NCBI GenBank assembly: GCA_037074705.1
Contig: CM073592.1
Coordinates: forward strand, 51,506,129-51,570,128
DNA from: Zhengitettix transpicula
Lineage: Eukaryota; Arthropoda; Insecta; Orthoptera; Tetrigidae
Direction of reading: 5' to 3'
Length of the DNA: 64,000 bases
Position numbers and translations under genes: made by a program. The notes below the pieces were generated by a model, which worked only from the letters and a program-made list of their open reading frames with translations, had not been told where the DNA came from and did not search any database. Of this stretch, positions 11,416 through 23,529 are shown piece after piece (the first letter of the stretch is position 1; the number at the start of each line of letters is the position of its first letter).

Positions 11416-12857
11416 GGTGACCACCAATGTGTATAATGAAAGCATTTTTATAATTTATTTAATATGTCAATTGTCAGCATATTATTGTGATACAGGTATT
11501 GTTGGCAACATTCAGCTCTGCGTAAGAATGTGGAGTGCTTCAAACGCATTATTGGCGGCGTTTTGATGAGGAAAAGTTTTGACGAGAGTCCAGTCTGCAA
11601 TAGGAACAGGCCATTTGGCCTGACAGCTATTAAAAGTATTGGAAAGAGAAATTGAACGAGTTACGTGTGAAAGGTGAAGAACGTGGTACTGGATGTGATT
11701 GGTCAGGTATTAAAATGTTGGGATTCTACTGTATATTTATTTACATTGTAAATCTCGTATAAAAATTGCGTACGTTTTGTATTTAAAATTTAATTGTTTA
11801 AATTATTCCATTTCAAAATCATAATTTATTACATCAATTGGCGGCAACTTGGTTTTTGCTTGATCTAAAAATATTCTGCTACTATATATATACTGCAATA
11901 CTAATTAAGGAGGCCATTAATTTTTTAAATAATTGGATTGTTTAGCAGTACAATTTTTTAAAGACGACAATGACGGCAGGTTATTTGTCGACGGTCTTTG
12001 TTGCGAGCTGCTAGGACTGGCTGAACTCAGTCTGGCGGATATTATGGTCGAGAGTGGGAGCAAAATTTAAGAGTACGAACAGCGTGGCCCAAGCTTAAAA
12101 ATTCAACTGAGAGACTTATGTTTTAAAAATCCAAGTAAAAAGGGCTGGACGGAGAGACACGTTATAAAAACCGCAAAGCTGAAACAAAAAGTTTAGCGCC
12201 ACGTTCAGATACATACGAGTACCGAAATAACATTTTTCCGCATAAAGGCATTGAGAAATAATACGTCCGACTGTTGACCAGAGGTGCGGCTGATCGAGTT
12301 CCCGGAGGAATAATACAAGAACTACAACCGTGTGTTTTCAGCATGATGTGTAGAATCAGCGATTAATGGCCTTTTTAGTGAATTGTGTCCCCAAGCTCCC
12401 AAAACTAAGGCTGGTACCAGCAGGACATTTGTAAGTACAAATCAAACTAATTAAATTCTGTAAACGGTAATTAAGGGTATTAGTCAGAATTCGTTCTTTA
12501 CATTTTTGTTAGATTTCGTAACCCGTTCGTTTCAATTTGGTTGAATTGTTCATTATTTAAATTATAATTTTGATACTTATCAAACCCAGTTAAAGACCCT
12601 GAAAAGATGAGTTATTAAATTTGATTGTTTGTAAATATAAAATATTGTATTTTACTTTGAACGCCACCAATTATAAATAAAAATATATTTGTTTGTTAAT
12701 TTTGAAATTATTGAATTTGGCGTGCCAACCTAGGGCAAATCATTTGTAAAACTAAATTAACACCTGTTAAATTAATCATTGGCAAATTAAAAGCTTTTTA
12801 ATAATTAATCATTTTGTTAAGTAATTCCTTTAATTAGCCTTTCTTGTGCTCATTACA
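11413..12857 (+). mobile_element. Family L LTR element, copy 3 (chimeric 5' half)
   Basis: The element is bounded by (TA)n on both sides. The 5' end is TGTGGTGACCACCA. Its first 150 bp match a separate fragment at 29217-29330, not the other full L copies. The 3' third carries the family landmarks: TTTGTAAGTAC near 12430, TGTAAACGGTAATTAA, then ATCAAACCCAGTTAAAGACC near 12579. A tRNA-Lys-like primer-binding site follows at 12718-12739 (TGGCGTGCCAACCTAGGGC). The unit ends CATTACA at 12857, followed by ATATACTTATATA. No coding region is present. The longer interval between primer site and end (about 120 bp) differs from other copies. Confidence 0.6.
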
Positions 12858-12862
12858 ATATA

Positions 12863-12864
<2 letters not shown>

Positions 12865-12899
<35 letters not shown>
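12865..12899. repeat. (TA)n microsatellite at 3' edge of L copy 3
   Basis: TA dinucleotides follow the terminal ATTACA of L copy 3 and mirror the tract at its 5' edge, so the element lies within one microsatellite. Confidence 0.9.
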
Positions 12900-12904
<5 letters not shown>

Positions 12905-14034
12905 ATACATATATTTAAAAGAAGGGCACAGTTTTTGCAGCCGAGAAATTATAAATATTCAATAATAATGAAAATAGTTCATCTCCTTACGATATTAATA
13001 ATTTTAGATTACCTGTGATCCAATGCCCAATCCATATATATATTCGATGATAAGTCAGATATTTCGGAAGAACGCTCCAATAACTAATTATATAAGTAAG
13101 TTTTGCATGTATTGCTTTTGTATTGAGACGTATTTCACAAATTAGAGACAATTCTCAAATTTGGAGTTTTTCGCATCAATCAAATGTCCTTTTGATTCTC
13201 ATTTCTCTTTTGTTCGTTATTACGCTATTCGTTACATCCAACATACTTTAACAGTTTTGCCGACAAAAATTAAAAGCATCCGCCGCGAAACCCATAGTTA
13301 GTCGAAAACAGTTGTATTTTCTAGAGCATGTGCGTAAAGGGGAAAACGTTTTTGCCAGGAGAGGGAACAAAGTAGAAAAAGGGATAGAAAACGGTTCACG
13401 AGTTGATGTAGCACGTATGGTGACATGCCGAAAGAAGCAGGGTCAAAAGTTTATGTCCCCTAGTTGCAACCAGGAAAAAACGATTAGGAGATTGAACGAA
13501 CATCGGAGCAGAGGAAGCTGCAACCTATTTTCCTAAAGGTACAAAATAACAGAATTTGGAAGGCAATTATTCATTCATAACATTTCTTAAAAATGGAATT
13601 CAATGGATTTCTTTAGTTATTCTAAAACCCGTTTTTTTCTTGTCTTTCCTTGTTGTTGCAAATTTCGCGAATGGGGTCCTGCTATTCGCAACACTCCCCA
13701 ACCTTCTCTTAAAAAAGACAATCCACATTTACGAATTAAATAATTTTCAGTACACTAACTCTAAATTGAATTTATCGAATCCTTTGATAATTTACAGTTT
13801 TAATCATCTCTTCTCCCTGCAATCTGTATTTATCGTTGCTAGTTATTCCACGCTGAAGCCTTATCTACTCATCTTGCAACATATTCTCCAGAAACTGAAA
13901 TTATACGAGCTATAGGCACTTGCTAATTGGAGTGAATGGCTACCATTAGGTCCTATCAGGAACGACGAGACTTTAGTATCCTCAGATAACTAGGTTAATT
14001 GCTAGTCATGGAAGAGAACCTGATTATTCAATAG
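12900..14034. other. Unassigned DNA with two short open frames
   Basis: 13312-13536 and 13556-13915 are consecutive plus-strand frames of 74 and 119 codons. The second is hydrophobic (ISLVILKPVFFLSFLVVANFANGVLLFATL) only because of T-rich composition. I recognise no protein family and do not call genes. Confidence 0.4.
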
Positions 14035-14115
14035 GCTCTGTTTGATATAGACCAAAGTTATTAGGAAGTGTCTTACATGCTCTCAATTCCAAGGATCATG
14101 GGTTCGATGAAATCT
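14035..14115 (+). mobile_element. Degenerate tRNA-like segment (possible SINE relic)
   Basis: CATGCTCTCAATTCCAAGGA followed by TCATGGGTTCGATG resembles the anticodon-to-B-box half of a tRNA-derived SINE. The B box is nearly intact (GGTTCGATG). The A-box half is weak (GATATAGACCAAAGTTATTA), so this is tentative. Confidence 0.3.
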
Positions 14116-15649
14116 GTGTGTCAATATTATTGAACCGTAGAACTTTAACTGTGGCTGAAATTTGATAAATCTTGTAAGTGGTAAGTGGGAATATTGTACA
14201 AAAGAAAAATCTTCCGGACCATATCTAATAATTTTCGAATGCTATAAATAATATTAATAGAGCACGAACATAACTTCGGAAAATAATTTATTGATACCTC
14301 GCTCGTTTCAGTACGTTATAACGATCGCTCCGAGTAATTTGGTCACGTATAACAGAATTAGAGCCTGTAGAATTTACGTCCTATTGTGAGCGGAAGACTA
14401 GTTCCTCTCTGGCCTCGAAAGAGTTGACCCCTAGCCAAGATTGTGTAGGGACGGATAGAAAGTATTGATTCGTAGTCTCGTTACTTTTCAGTTTTCTCTA
14501 ATTGCAAGTATTCTGCCCCTCGCCCATAAAAACACAATCAGGACGATCTAGTCTAACTTCGGCCAGTTTAACTTAGCTTCAGTAAAAAGTTTAACGCAAT
14601 CATTGAACTTAGTTGAATCAACAAAACGAATTACAATTCAGTTTCTAATTTAAACGATAAATTAGTTACAAAAGATATTCGAAATTATTATCGTTGGAAA
14701 ATGCTTCCCAATTTTATGTTTTTACTTCAAAGACAGAATAATATTTTATTTATATTATCGAGTTATTAATATTAATTTAGAAATATGTCGCTAGGATCAA
14801 GAGCACCGCGAATAAAGATATATTTATATAAGCAGATGCATATACAAAATATATAGAAGTATTTTTAAATCCCTTTTACGTCAGAGGAAAATTATCATCT
14901 TTTACAAACCGAATGCTACATTGCATTTTATGAAAATAAAATTCTTACAGGAAGTTTCAGGTAGAAGGAGAGGAGAGAGAGAGAGAGAGAGGAGAAACAG
15001 AGCGAATGTAATATAAGCTTCTCTGGAATGCAACACCTCTTGAATTCTAAGTTGAACCATAAATTAGCAAGAAGCTGATGAGGCTCGTTTCTTTTTTTTT
15101 TTCAATAAAGTGTGTCTAGAGGCGAGGAAGTTTCTATGTGTATTAGCACTACCTTGAGTCAGGGGAAAATTGTATTTCGTAGGAATTTGCATTTTATCTG
15201 CATGAGGGGACATTCAGAAGCAGCAATCTCGTCCTCTTCACATATCAAAACCCCCGGGGCGTCACACAGACTTCTGACTAAAATCAACTTAAATGCAAAA
15301 CTTCAAATTACACTTCCATAACGAGTTTCTGGACTAAGAGGCTAACAATACAGTGCAATTACACAGAAAATATTCATTCCTGTGGAATCGAATATGGCCT
15401 CCCATTTTTGTAACTAATGAAAAATATATATTATAGTTTCAAATTGTTTGATAGTAAGAGCAAATATCAAGGAATACTGCAAAAAACGAATATACCGAAT
15501 CAATCTCTGTCTTCTGTTAAGTTTCGTAACAATATATGTTCAGACGTAAATGCACCTCCATATTATTTAAAACTTAGTTAGTTAAAGTGACAGTTAACCT
15601 TCAACTTTCCTTCAATAGCAAAGGGTGATGAATGTAGTAAGTTTTAACT
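14116..15649. other. Unassigned AT-rich DNA
   Basis: Contains a GA microsatellite near 14970 and a T10 run near 15095. No gene or transposon end recognised. The 69-codon frame at 15112-15321 has no recognisable features. Confidence 0.45.
14967..14992. repeat. (GA)n microsatellite
   Basis: GGAGAGGAGAGAGAGAGAGA-type purine tract, imperfect at its edges. Confidence 0.85.
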
Positions 15650-15806
15650 AGTATCCCACCCTAAAATTGATACAGGAGCAATCGTCGTCAGGTATATCGG
15701 GCTCTCGATATTTGTCTCACGTCGTACCGACGACTGGATTTGGGTTTCCTGTGAAGACACAGAATTTCCTTCTCCCTTTACCAGTTTAGGAGGCAGATGG
15801 CCGACC
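15650..15806 (-). mobile_element. Family R retroposon, fragment C
   Basis: A diverged internal fragment aligning to copy B between its CCTACCCTAAAA and GGAGGCAGCTGGCCGAC landmarks. Here these read CCCACCCTAAAATTGATACA (near 15656) and GGAGGCAGATGGCCGAC (near 15790). Both element ends are missing. Confidence 0.65.
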
Positions 15807-18467
15807 TAAACACATACTTTATGTCATTTACGTGAATTTAAAATTGTAAAAAAAAAATACAAATATTATGGGAAGTAACAGAAACATTTTATAGTATAGT
15901 AAACTATATTAAAAACACATATTTTTGAAGCATGTTTGATTACTTTTATTTGATAAATTATAACTGCTTACTTCCCTTTCAAACGAGTAAATCCACGATT
16001 TAACTTCTTGATGTTTTTATATAAATTTTATTGAATACAGCGACAATTTATTTTAAGTTCATCTCGTAAATTTCTAAACCGAATTATTCTTAAACCACAT
16101 TATAGAAGTGGTTACAAACTTATCTCAGTCCAAATATGTAAGCAAATTTCTCATTTGTGGTTCATCCTAATTTTAGTAGACCTGTTCTGTAACCTCATTA
16201 AATCCTCTTTCATTACATTTTTTAAAATTTATTACTTATTATGCTGGAACGTTTCATAAAATTTTAATGCACATGGAAGTCATGCATTTAGATTCTTGGT
16301 TTCTTTGTCACGAAATCCCTCATTTCTATTTCAACTATAGAGACCGTCTCGAGATATCTTGCACATTTTGTATGAATACTGGACAATTAAAACTTCCGAT
16401 TGTCAAAAACAAAGCTAACTTTCGCGAGCTTAATGCGCTAATGTATTGTTTTACAGACACCAAATAAGTAAAGACTATTTTATTCGGTCCTTATTTGAAA
16501 ATATATACTCATATTTCGTAGATCAGCCAATTAAACATAGCAAGTATATAGATTTAAACCAGTTCTATGACAGGTAGCAGGAGAGATAATGTGAACTATA
16601 TCGGGTAAAAGTAGGACTTAATTCTTCCTTTTTTTGTATATTAAATTTAGCTTCGAATTCAGAAAGCGTCATGTGAAAATAATTGATATTCATAAATAAT
16701 TACTAGTGAATTTCGCTCTCTCCTGAAATCAAAGCTGCATATCACGTCAAAACGATTATATTCATAACTTCAAATTGCCTTATTTGTAAGCGTAATTGAA
16801 ATATGATGACAACGAGCTTTGCTTTTTTTTTTACCACATTTTCGATAAAACCCCTCAACGGCATAAACATGACTATTCATCCACGCGCGACAGTTCGACT
16901 GATGTATAATTAAAGTCCCGCTAGTTAATAAACCGCATTTGTATTGCCGATGGACATTACATCAATCACCTGAAATAAAGCGGCGTAGCTCTTTATATCT
17001 CATGTGGAAAAGTAGTTTAATCACGATACGGGACGATTTCTTTTCGCAATAAATGTTACGAGGAAAAATGACGTGTTGTGTAAATATGACGATATGTAAG
17101 CCTCACTAGGAAATATCCATTTTAATTAAACAATCACTTTACTTGAAATTTTATTAGTCCACTTATTAACAGATGAAAATTAAATATATTATGTTCGCTG
17201 ATATATTTCATCTATGCAATTTCCATTAATTGACGCATAGCATATATAATAATATTTATCTAATTTTTATTTCATCATAATAACATTTGTAAGCTCAATT
17301 TTAAACTACATATTATATTATAATTAATTAATCCGAAGAAATATTTTTAAAAAAATTCCAATGAAGTGCATTTTAATATTTTATTAATTTAATATCTAAA
17401 TAAATTGTCAAAAAAGCGTGATGGAAAATAAATTTAAAACATGTTGCATGTATGAAAATTTTAGTGATATGTAATTCAAACCTCTCCAAAAATTTTCCCG
17501 TAAATGTCATATAACACCGCTTTAATGATTTGAAATAAATTATCTATACATAAAGTTACTCGACTTCCTCAATTTAGTCAATACTGACGTAATTGTGTAA
17601 TTAAAAATTCTATTCATATAAAATCTATATTTATTGGACAAGAGTCCTCTTATCGTCGTTCTTTTCTCTTTTCACTAAATGGGGACGGAAAGAACAGCAA
17701 TCATGAGATGTTCAGATAAAAATTAATTGTTGTCGTCTTAAATTGACTTTTAAAACGATTTGAAAGTTATAGAATAATTTTTTGGACTCTGGAAGTAAGT
17801 ATAAAATTAAAAAAATATTTGAAGACAAATTAATTACGAATTTTAAATCTCATTATGAAAAACCTAAAATAAAACCATTAGCTCCTCTCTCGTAGCAAGA
17901 AATGAAATAGTCAGATTTCTTAGGAGACTGACAAGCACCGGAAATGAAGAATTCCTGCCTAACAATTTTTTTCTGATATAAAAAAAACAGTCCAATTGCG
18001 CGAAAGTTCTTTGCCACCCTTTGAAAGATTTCGTAATATCCGGCCATGTCAGAATTTATATCCATAGAATTATTTAGTTGAATAGATAAAAAAGCTTCTC
18101 ATATGCTTTGTGATTTTTTTGTGGCTTAACACAACATAACAAATTTTCAGTCTGCACGCGCTATAATTTAGGAATAATTGATGAAAATTTGACATTTATT
18201 AATTAAGCATCGATTTATTTGTGTTTTATTAAATTAAATAAGTAAACTGATATTTGAATCAATAAATTATAAGACACCCAAAGAGTAAAAAATAAATTAA
18301 CATTCAAATTTACAATTTAAATTATATTATTTATCAGAGGGGGTAGAAGACTCAATTGTAATTATAGTTTAAGTAATTTACAAGGTTTTCTTTTTCGTTT
18401 CACAGTTGAAATAATTTTTTCTGGATGTTTATCGTCGATTACTATTCTTGATTATAGGGCAGATTAA
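15807..18467. other. Unassigned AT-rich DNA
   Basis: Very AT-rich, with no gene, RNA gene or transposon end recognised. Frames at 16267-16467 (+) and 17853-18065 (-) are short and featureless. Confidence 0.45.
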
Positions 18468-18633
18468 ACACCTACCTGATGAAGGTTTTTCTAGAGATTG
18501 TGACTCACCAGATTTAGGTGGGTAGGAACTTAGCTAGGGAGTCCTTCTAGACCTTAGCTACCTCCACTACCCGTCTTTTTCTATTCTTTCCTATTTTATA
18601 GCTGTAACATGACCACAATGTGGATAACGCTCA
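18468..18633 (+). mobile_element. Family R retroposon, 3' fragment D
   Basis: This aligns to the last 190 bp of copies A and F. Landmarks are CACCTACCTGATGAAGGTTT, TTTCTAGAGATTGTG, TTAGCTACCTCCACTACCC and ACCACAATGTGGATAACGCT. It is strongly diverged and truncated at the 5' side, as expected of an old 5'-truncated retroposon. Confidence 0.6.
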
Positions 18634-20767
18634 AATAACCAGTCTCTTAAAAAACAACTTAAAGAATTAAAAAAGAAAATAATATACCCCGTTCCCACAA
18701 ATCATGTCTAAAAACTCTAGTTTTTTCTCCCGTGACCGTAATACCTCTGTGGCTGACTATGGCTACTTCTCTGATTTATTGTTATAACTAACAATAATTA
18801 TTAAAAATAAAATAATTTTTTATTAATCAATTCATTTCATATTTCTTTTGTTTAATACGCTAAAAATGATATTATGCTTACAATATATCATTGATGAGTT
18901 AATAGTAATAAACTATTGATAAACTCTCTTCTCCTCACTTCTCTTTGTTGATTAAAAAAAATTGGTAGGTGTTGAATATATCGTTTTGGCATTGGCCACT
19001 CTCCGCTTGAGTTGCCGAAACAACTTTCAGGTCAGTATTCCAGACAGTGAAAAATATTTTTCTGTCATCTGTCTTAATTTCATGTCCATTACTAGATCTG
19101 ATATAATTTTATGAACGAAATTGTCGCTTAAATGTTCACTGCAAGTCATTCCACCCATTCCAGGTCTCACTTGTTCTGACATCTGATTACTTTATTACTG
19201 GGGGAAATTTATAGGAAGCAGTCTTCAATTTTTTTAAAACAAATGTTATTCCGAAAACTGGAAACGCAGTACATCTTTGTCGCCACTCGTTAATAAGTCA
19301 AAATAAAGCCACAGCTCTCCACGAATCGTGTTAGTCTGGAGTTGGAAGAACTCAGTTTAAACAGATACAAAGTTTACGTCGCGTCGTACAGGCAAACGTT
19401 GTCTTAAACGGATTTATAAAGTGGAAAAGCTCCGACGGAAGGACAGCGAAGCTTCAGTAACAGCATCAGCGACATAAGGCGCAAAGCGGAGAGAATCTGA
19501 TTCAAACTAGGGCAATCCTGTTACGCCCTGTGGGATCCTTCCTCGCCCAGAGAGACTAAAAATTCTTATAGAGTTGACGGAAACGTTCCTGTGTATCGTT
19601 TATAGCAAGACTATTTCTGTAAGAAGCTAAATATTAAAAATAACATTCGCGCAATACATTCGAATTGTAGAGAATAAATAAACATAAGCATTTATTTTGA
19701 ATTCCGTGCTCCAGTGTTTTGAAATATTATATATTCATTTCTATTTAAGACGGTTAAATAAATTACTTAATTATTCGAGCTATTTCTCAATTGATATGTA
19801 TCTGGATAGAAATTAAGATACGAAAATTTATGAAGAAAATATCGAAATAATGCAGCCAAATTAATGCTTATTTTAAGATAATTAATTATTTTTCATTCAG
19901 TACTCCTATACTATTATAATCATTGTTAGATCAAGTGATATTCTCGATCTATACATACACGCAAATAAATTAAAGGGTAATAATAAAAATTACTCGCTGA
20001 GTAGAAAGAAGATTCTTAGAAGAGCTCAGTTAGAAATCAAGCGTGTAATTAGTGACCATTTTGTAGGGAGCATCCCCGTTCAGACTTTATAGCGCTATTA
20101 CTCTGTAAATGAATCGCTATTTCCTGGACCATGAAACGTCTGCAAGCCTCCTATTTACAATTCGACTCGTAGGGAATTAAATTTACTGCACATCCAATTC
20201 TAATTGCCAAAGACCAAGAAGCCAGTAAAACCTAAGCAGCCAATTTTAAAATTGGCAAACACCTATAATTTATTTAATTTTATATTGATTCCTACGTACT
20301 ATAAGATTATGATCTACTTATGTGGATAAAATATAGTAGTTACAACTAAAATTACCATTCATTTATGGAGTAAATTATGAATCTTCAAGCAGTGGATTTG
20401 TAAAGTAACAAACAAAATACAATTTAATGTAAGATTAGACAAAACTTAAAAATTTATAACGTAAATAATTTCAAACTATCTCTGGGTGACCAGCGTTGCG
20501 TTCTTTACACATTTAGAATCAAATTTGTGAAATTATAATGACGTACACATTTAACCAAAATTTTTCAAGAATATCAATTGAAATAATTCGTCAGTTTTAG
20601 ACATTAAAAATCTATTAAATATATTAGGTATTGATTTTACCGTCATTCTATGTTTTCTCCAGTACATACAAAATTGGGCAAAATAATGGTAGGTGCCATA
20701 CTTATGTCATGTCAGTCATTTAAAAGTCAAGTTATTTAAAAGAAAATTAGTTCCACGCATCGTATAA
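18634..20767. other. Unassigned AT-rich DNA
   Basis: No gene or transposon end recognised. 19320-19560 has a more balanced base composition but lacks a sustained open frame. Confidence 0.45.
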
Positions 20768-21126
20768 TCTTTGGTATTGGTATTCGATGGAGTATTATTG
20801 GATAAAATTATAATTTTGCTTCAAGCAAAATATTTCTCTTTATTTCATTACGAAAAAATGTACTATTTACTTTTTGTGCAGTACCGTCCCGTAGTAACGT
20901 CTCTCTAGCGTGTGCAGTGACGTCATGATTTCTTGTCGCCCAGTAATTCAACACAAAATGATCACAATTTTTATTTATTATTCCTTACACATTTATGGTA
21001 CAGGTTTCTCGACGTTTTTAGAATATGTGTACAAATTTTTATTTCAATCTGTCCACGCGTTTAAATATGTATAGAGATTAACGTAAATACATACATAAAA
21101 ATATACATCCTTTTTTATTATATAGA
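20768..21126 (-). mobile_element. Helitron-like element, 5' fragment
   Basis: On the minus strand it begins TCTATATAATAAAAAAGGAT at 21126, preceded by A. It then follows the Helitron at 57568-58173: ATGTATGTATTTACGTTA, CGCGTGGACAGATTG, GTACACATATTC, GTGATCATTTTGTG, GACGTCAC and GAGACGTTACTAC. Similarity stops near 20768 after AATACTCCATCGAATACC. The 3' hairpin and CTAG end are missing. No Rep/helicase coding sequence is present. Confidence 0.65.
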
Positions 21127-22274
21127 TAAAAGGTTTCCGATGAAAATTATACTGTAATGTCAAAATTATTGGGATTAAAGGCCCTTTCATACATATAAAA
21201 ATTTATTATTTAATGAATGAAATTATTTGTTTAGCGAATAATAAAAATTAATAGCTTTGTCTGAAAATGTAAACAAAGAAAATCCAGCAATAAAACATTT
21301 TAAGGCAATTGTTGATTTCAAATATAAAATTACAATTAATTTTAATCTCGTTTTGGTCAGTCACACAATCTGCAATTTATATAAATGAAGGATTGTGGGC
21401 AATTTAATCTCAGCGATCGACATGAAGTCTCTCCTCTTCGTACTATCGTAAACGAACATTCCGCAGGTACTCGATTTGTTCACATTCTCCAGGTTTTCTC
21501 TCCTCAAAAACGATTTTTATATACTTCTGGCAATCATGGCAATCTTTCAGATTGCAAGATAAACTATTCACACCCCCACACAGACAGCTGGCTTCCCCGA
21601 AATCCTTAGTTAATTATGGTCACGTTTGATATTATGTCCGTTTCGGCTTCGCAGGATTTTATGGGTCACGAATTTGCACAACCACTGAGAAATTCACTAA
21701 ACCATCTAGTACTGAGAGTAACCACCTGTTCGTGGCTCACCACCCACTCTGTACACGAAATCTAACCTGATAATTTTTTCTTATTAAAATGTTCACCGTG
21801 TATATTTAATGTTCATTACAATATATATTCGTACTTATTGCTATGAGACTTTTTTGAAGACTTTACTAAAAATGAAAATGACGCAAAAACAAATATTGTT
21901 TAGAATTTATATTCCCCATATTATTGTTATGCTTACCAATTATTCTCGTACTTGATTAAAAAACAATAATATTTGTTTCTTACCTTGATCTGGAATTGCT
22001 CAACATTTTCGATTTAAACGAAAGCTCAGACTCTACAGGTACTTCTCAAGCCCGCACGCTTCGAAACGAAAAATGTACGTACATTATACGATAAATAATA
22101 ATGTAATTTTGAACCTGACTTATACTTTTCAGTAATTATTTTAATTCATGATTATAACTTGTAATCGGCGCATGAGTCTTTTAAGTAATATTTTTACTTT
22201 ATTGATAAAAACCTTAAACTTCCAATTAATTATCAATTATACCTTAGCGATTTGGATATAATATGATATACCAC
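21127..22274. other. Unassigned AT-rich DNA
   Basis: No gene recognised. The frame at 21385-21609 is short and featureless. Confidence 0.45.
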
Positions 22275-22300
22275 TATGAAAAAAAAGTAAGGTGAATTTA
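22275..22300. repeat. mariner terminal inverted repeat, transposase 3' side
   Basis: Core ATGAAAAAAAAGTAAGGTGA, pairing with TGTGATAAAAAAGTAAGCTG read from the other end on the minus strand. Confidence 0.85.
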
Positions 22301-22323
22301 TTTATAAAATATAAATACTTTAT

Positions 22324-23340
22324 TTATTCTTCCAAATCAATTTCATCCCCTTCAAAGTAATCCCCGTCCGATAAAACGAACTTTTTCCAACGCTTTTTCC
22401 AGTCCTCGAAACAGTCGGAATAGTCGTTTTCCGGTATAGCCTTCAAGACCTTCTTCGATTCGGTTTTTATCTCCTCAATCATGTCAAAACGGCGTTCTCC
22501 CATTGGCCTTTTGAGTTTGCTGAATAGCCAGAAGTCGCACGGAGCCAAATCAGGCGAATACGGTGGTTGCGGAACGATATGAGTCGAGTTTTTGGAAAAA
22601 AAGTCGCGAAGAACCAATGCAGTATGACATGGTGCATTATCGTGATGAAGGAACCAAGAGTTGTTCGCCCATAATTCCGGCCGTTTCAGACGAATATCTT
22701 CACGCAAACGACGCATAACGCTCAAATAATATTCTTTGTTGACAGTTTGGCCCGGCGGAAGGAATTCATAGTGCACCACACCACGATAATCAAAGAAAAC
22801 TATCAACATGACCTTGATTTTCGATCGACTTTGCGTGGTCTTTTCGGTCCTACTTCACCTTTTGCACGATATTCGCTGGATTGGTCGGTGGTTTCAGGGT
22901 CGTATGCGTAAATCCAAGTCTCGTCTCCAGTAATGATGCATTTCAAGTGGTCCTGATAGTCAGACAGCAAAGTTTCACACACATCAACGCGACATTTTTG
23001 GCACCAATCGAGACTTGACGCGTTTGAGACACAAAACATTCTTCAAAATGGTTTGGGCTGAGCCAAATGATATTCCAACACTATCAGCGAGATCTCTAAT
23101 TGTCCATCGACGATTTTCAAGCACCGAATCTTTGATTTTTTGGACGTGGCCCTCGTCGGTAAACGTTGATGGTCGTCCAGAGCGTGGTTCGTCTTTGAAC
23201 TCGTACCACTTATAAACGTTTTCTTGTGCCATAGTTTGATCACCAAAGGCCTTCCGCAACATTTTCAACGTGTCAGCACAAAAATATACGTTCCGGAAAC
23301 AAAATTTGATGCAAGTTCTTTGCTCAACAAAATCACCCAT
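22324..23340 (-). pseudogene. mariner transposase pseudogene (D,D34D), two frameshifts and one internal deletion
   Basis: Start chosen at 23340 (MGDFVEQRTCIKFC), the usual mariner N terminus. Three minus-strand segments make up the gene. 23340 to about 23040 carries the helix-turn-helix region with DEPRSGRPST and RLVPK. About 23039-22840 carries TGDETWIYAYDPET, with the first catalytic Asp. 22809-22324 carries HHDNAPCH and YSPDLAPCDFWLF, with the second and third Asp exactly 34 residues apart, the mariner signature. The outer segments share a frame and the middle is shifted, so at least two indels separate them. Between KWYEF and KDEPRSGRPST roughly ten residues present in typical mariners are missing. 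All three Asp codons remain, but the protein cannot be made. It ends LEE-stop at 22324. Confidence 0.92.
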
Positions 23341-23503
23341 TGCAAAAATCGAAAAATTCACTTTTGGTTGTTTACAAAAACACGTGCAACTCGGAGATAA
23401 TTAAACCTTTTAACGAACAGACGCTTGGCAAATATTATAGACAGTCCTACCAACTTAGGAAAAAAATTTATCTGCCTTTCTAATACCCGGGAGTTTTAAA
23501 TGA

Positions 23504-23529
23504 CAATTTCAGCTTACTTTTTTATCACA
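23504..23529. repeat. mariner terminal inverted repeat, transposase 5' side
   Basis: Reverse complement starts TGTGATAAAAAAGTAAGCTG. Five mismatches to the partner repeat. Confidence 0.85.

Larger units (their letters stand above)
22275..23529 (-). mobile_element. mariner-family DNA transposon (non-autonomous relic)
   Basis: A 1.25-kb element with imperfect 26-bp terminal inverted repeats at 22275-22300 and 23504-23529 (21 of 26 positions pair in register) around a mariner transposase pseudogene on the minus strand. Length is normal for mariner (about 1.3 kb). mariner elements insert at TA. Here the left edge reads TA, but the right edge reads CA where TA is expected, so one copy of the duplication has probably mutated. 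Confidence 0.9.

Noticed and set aside
11336..11566. 76-codon frame with Ile-Tyr repeats
   Set aside because: Translation of a (TA)n microsatellite and the adjoining LTR.
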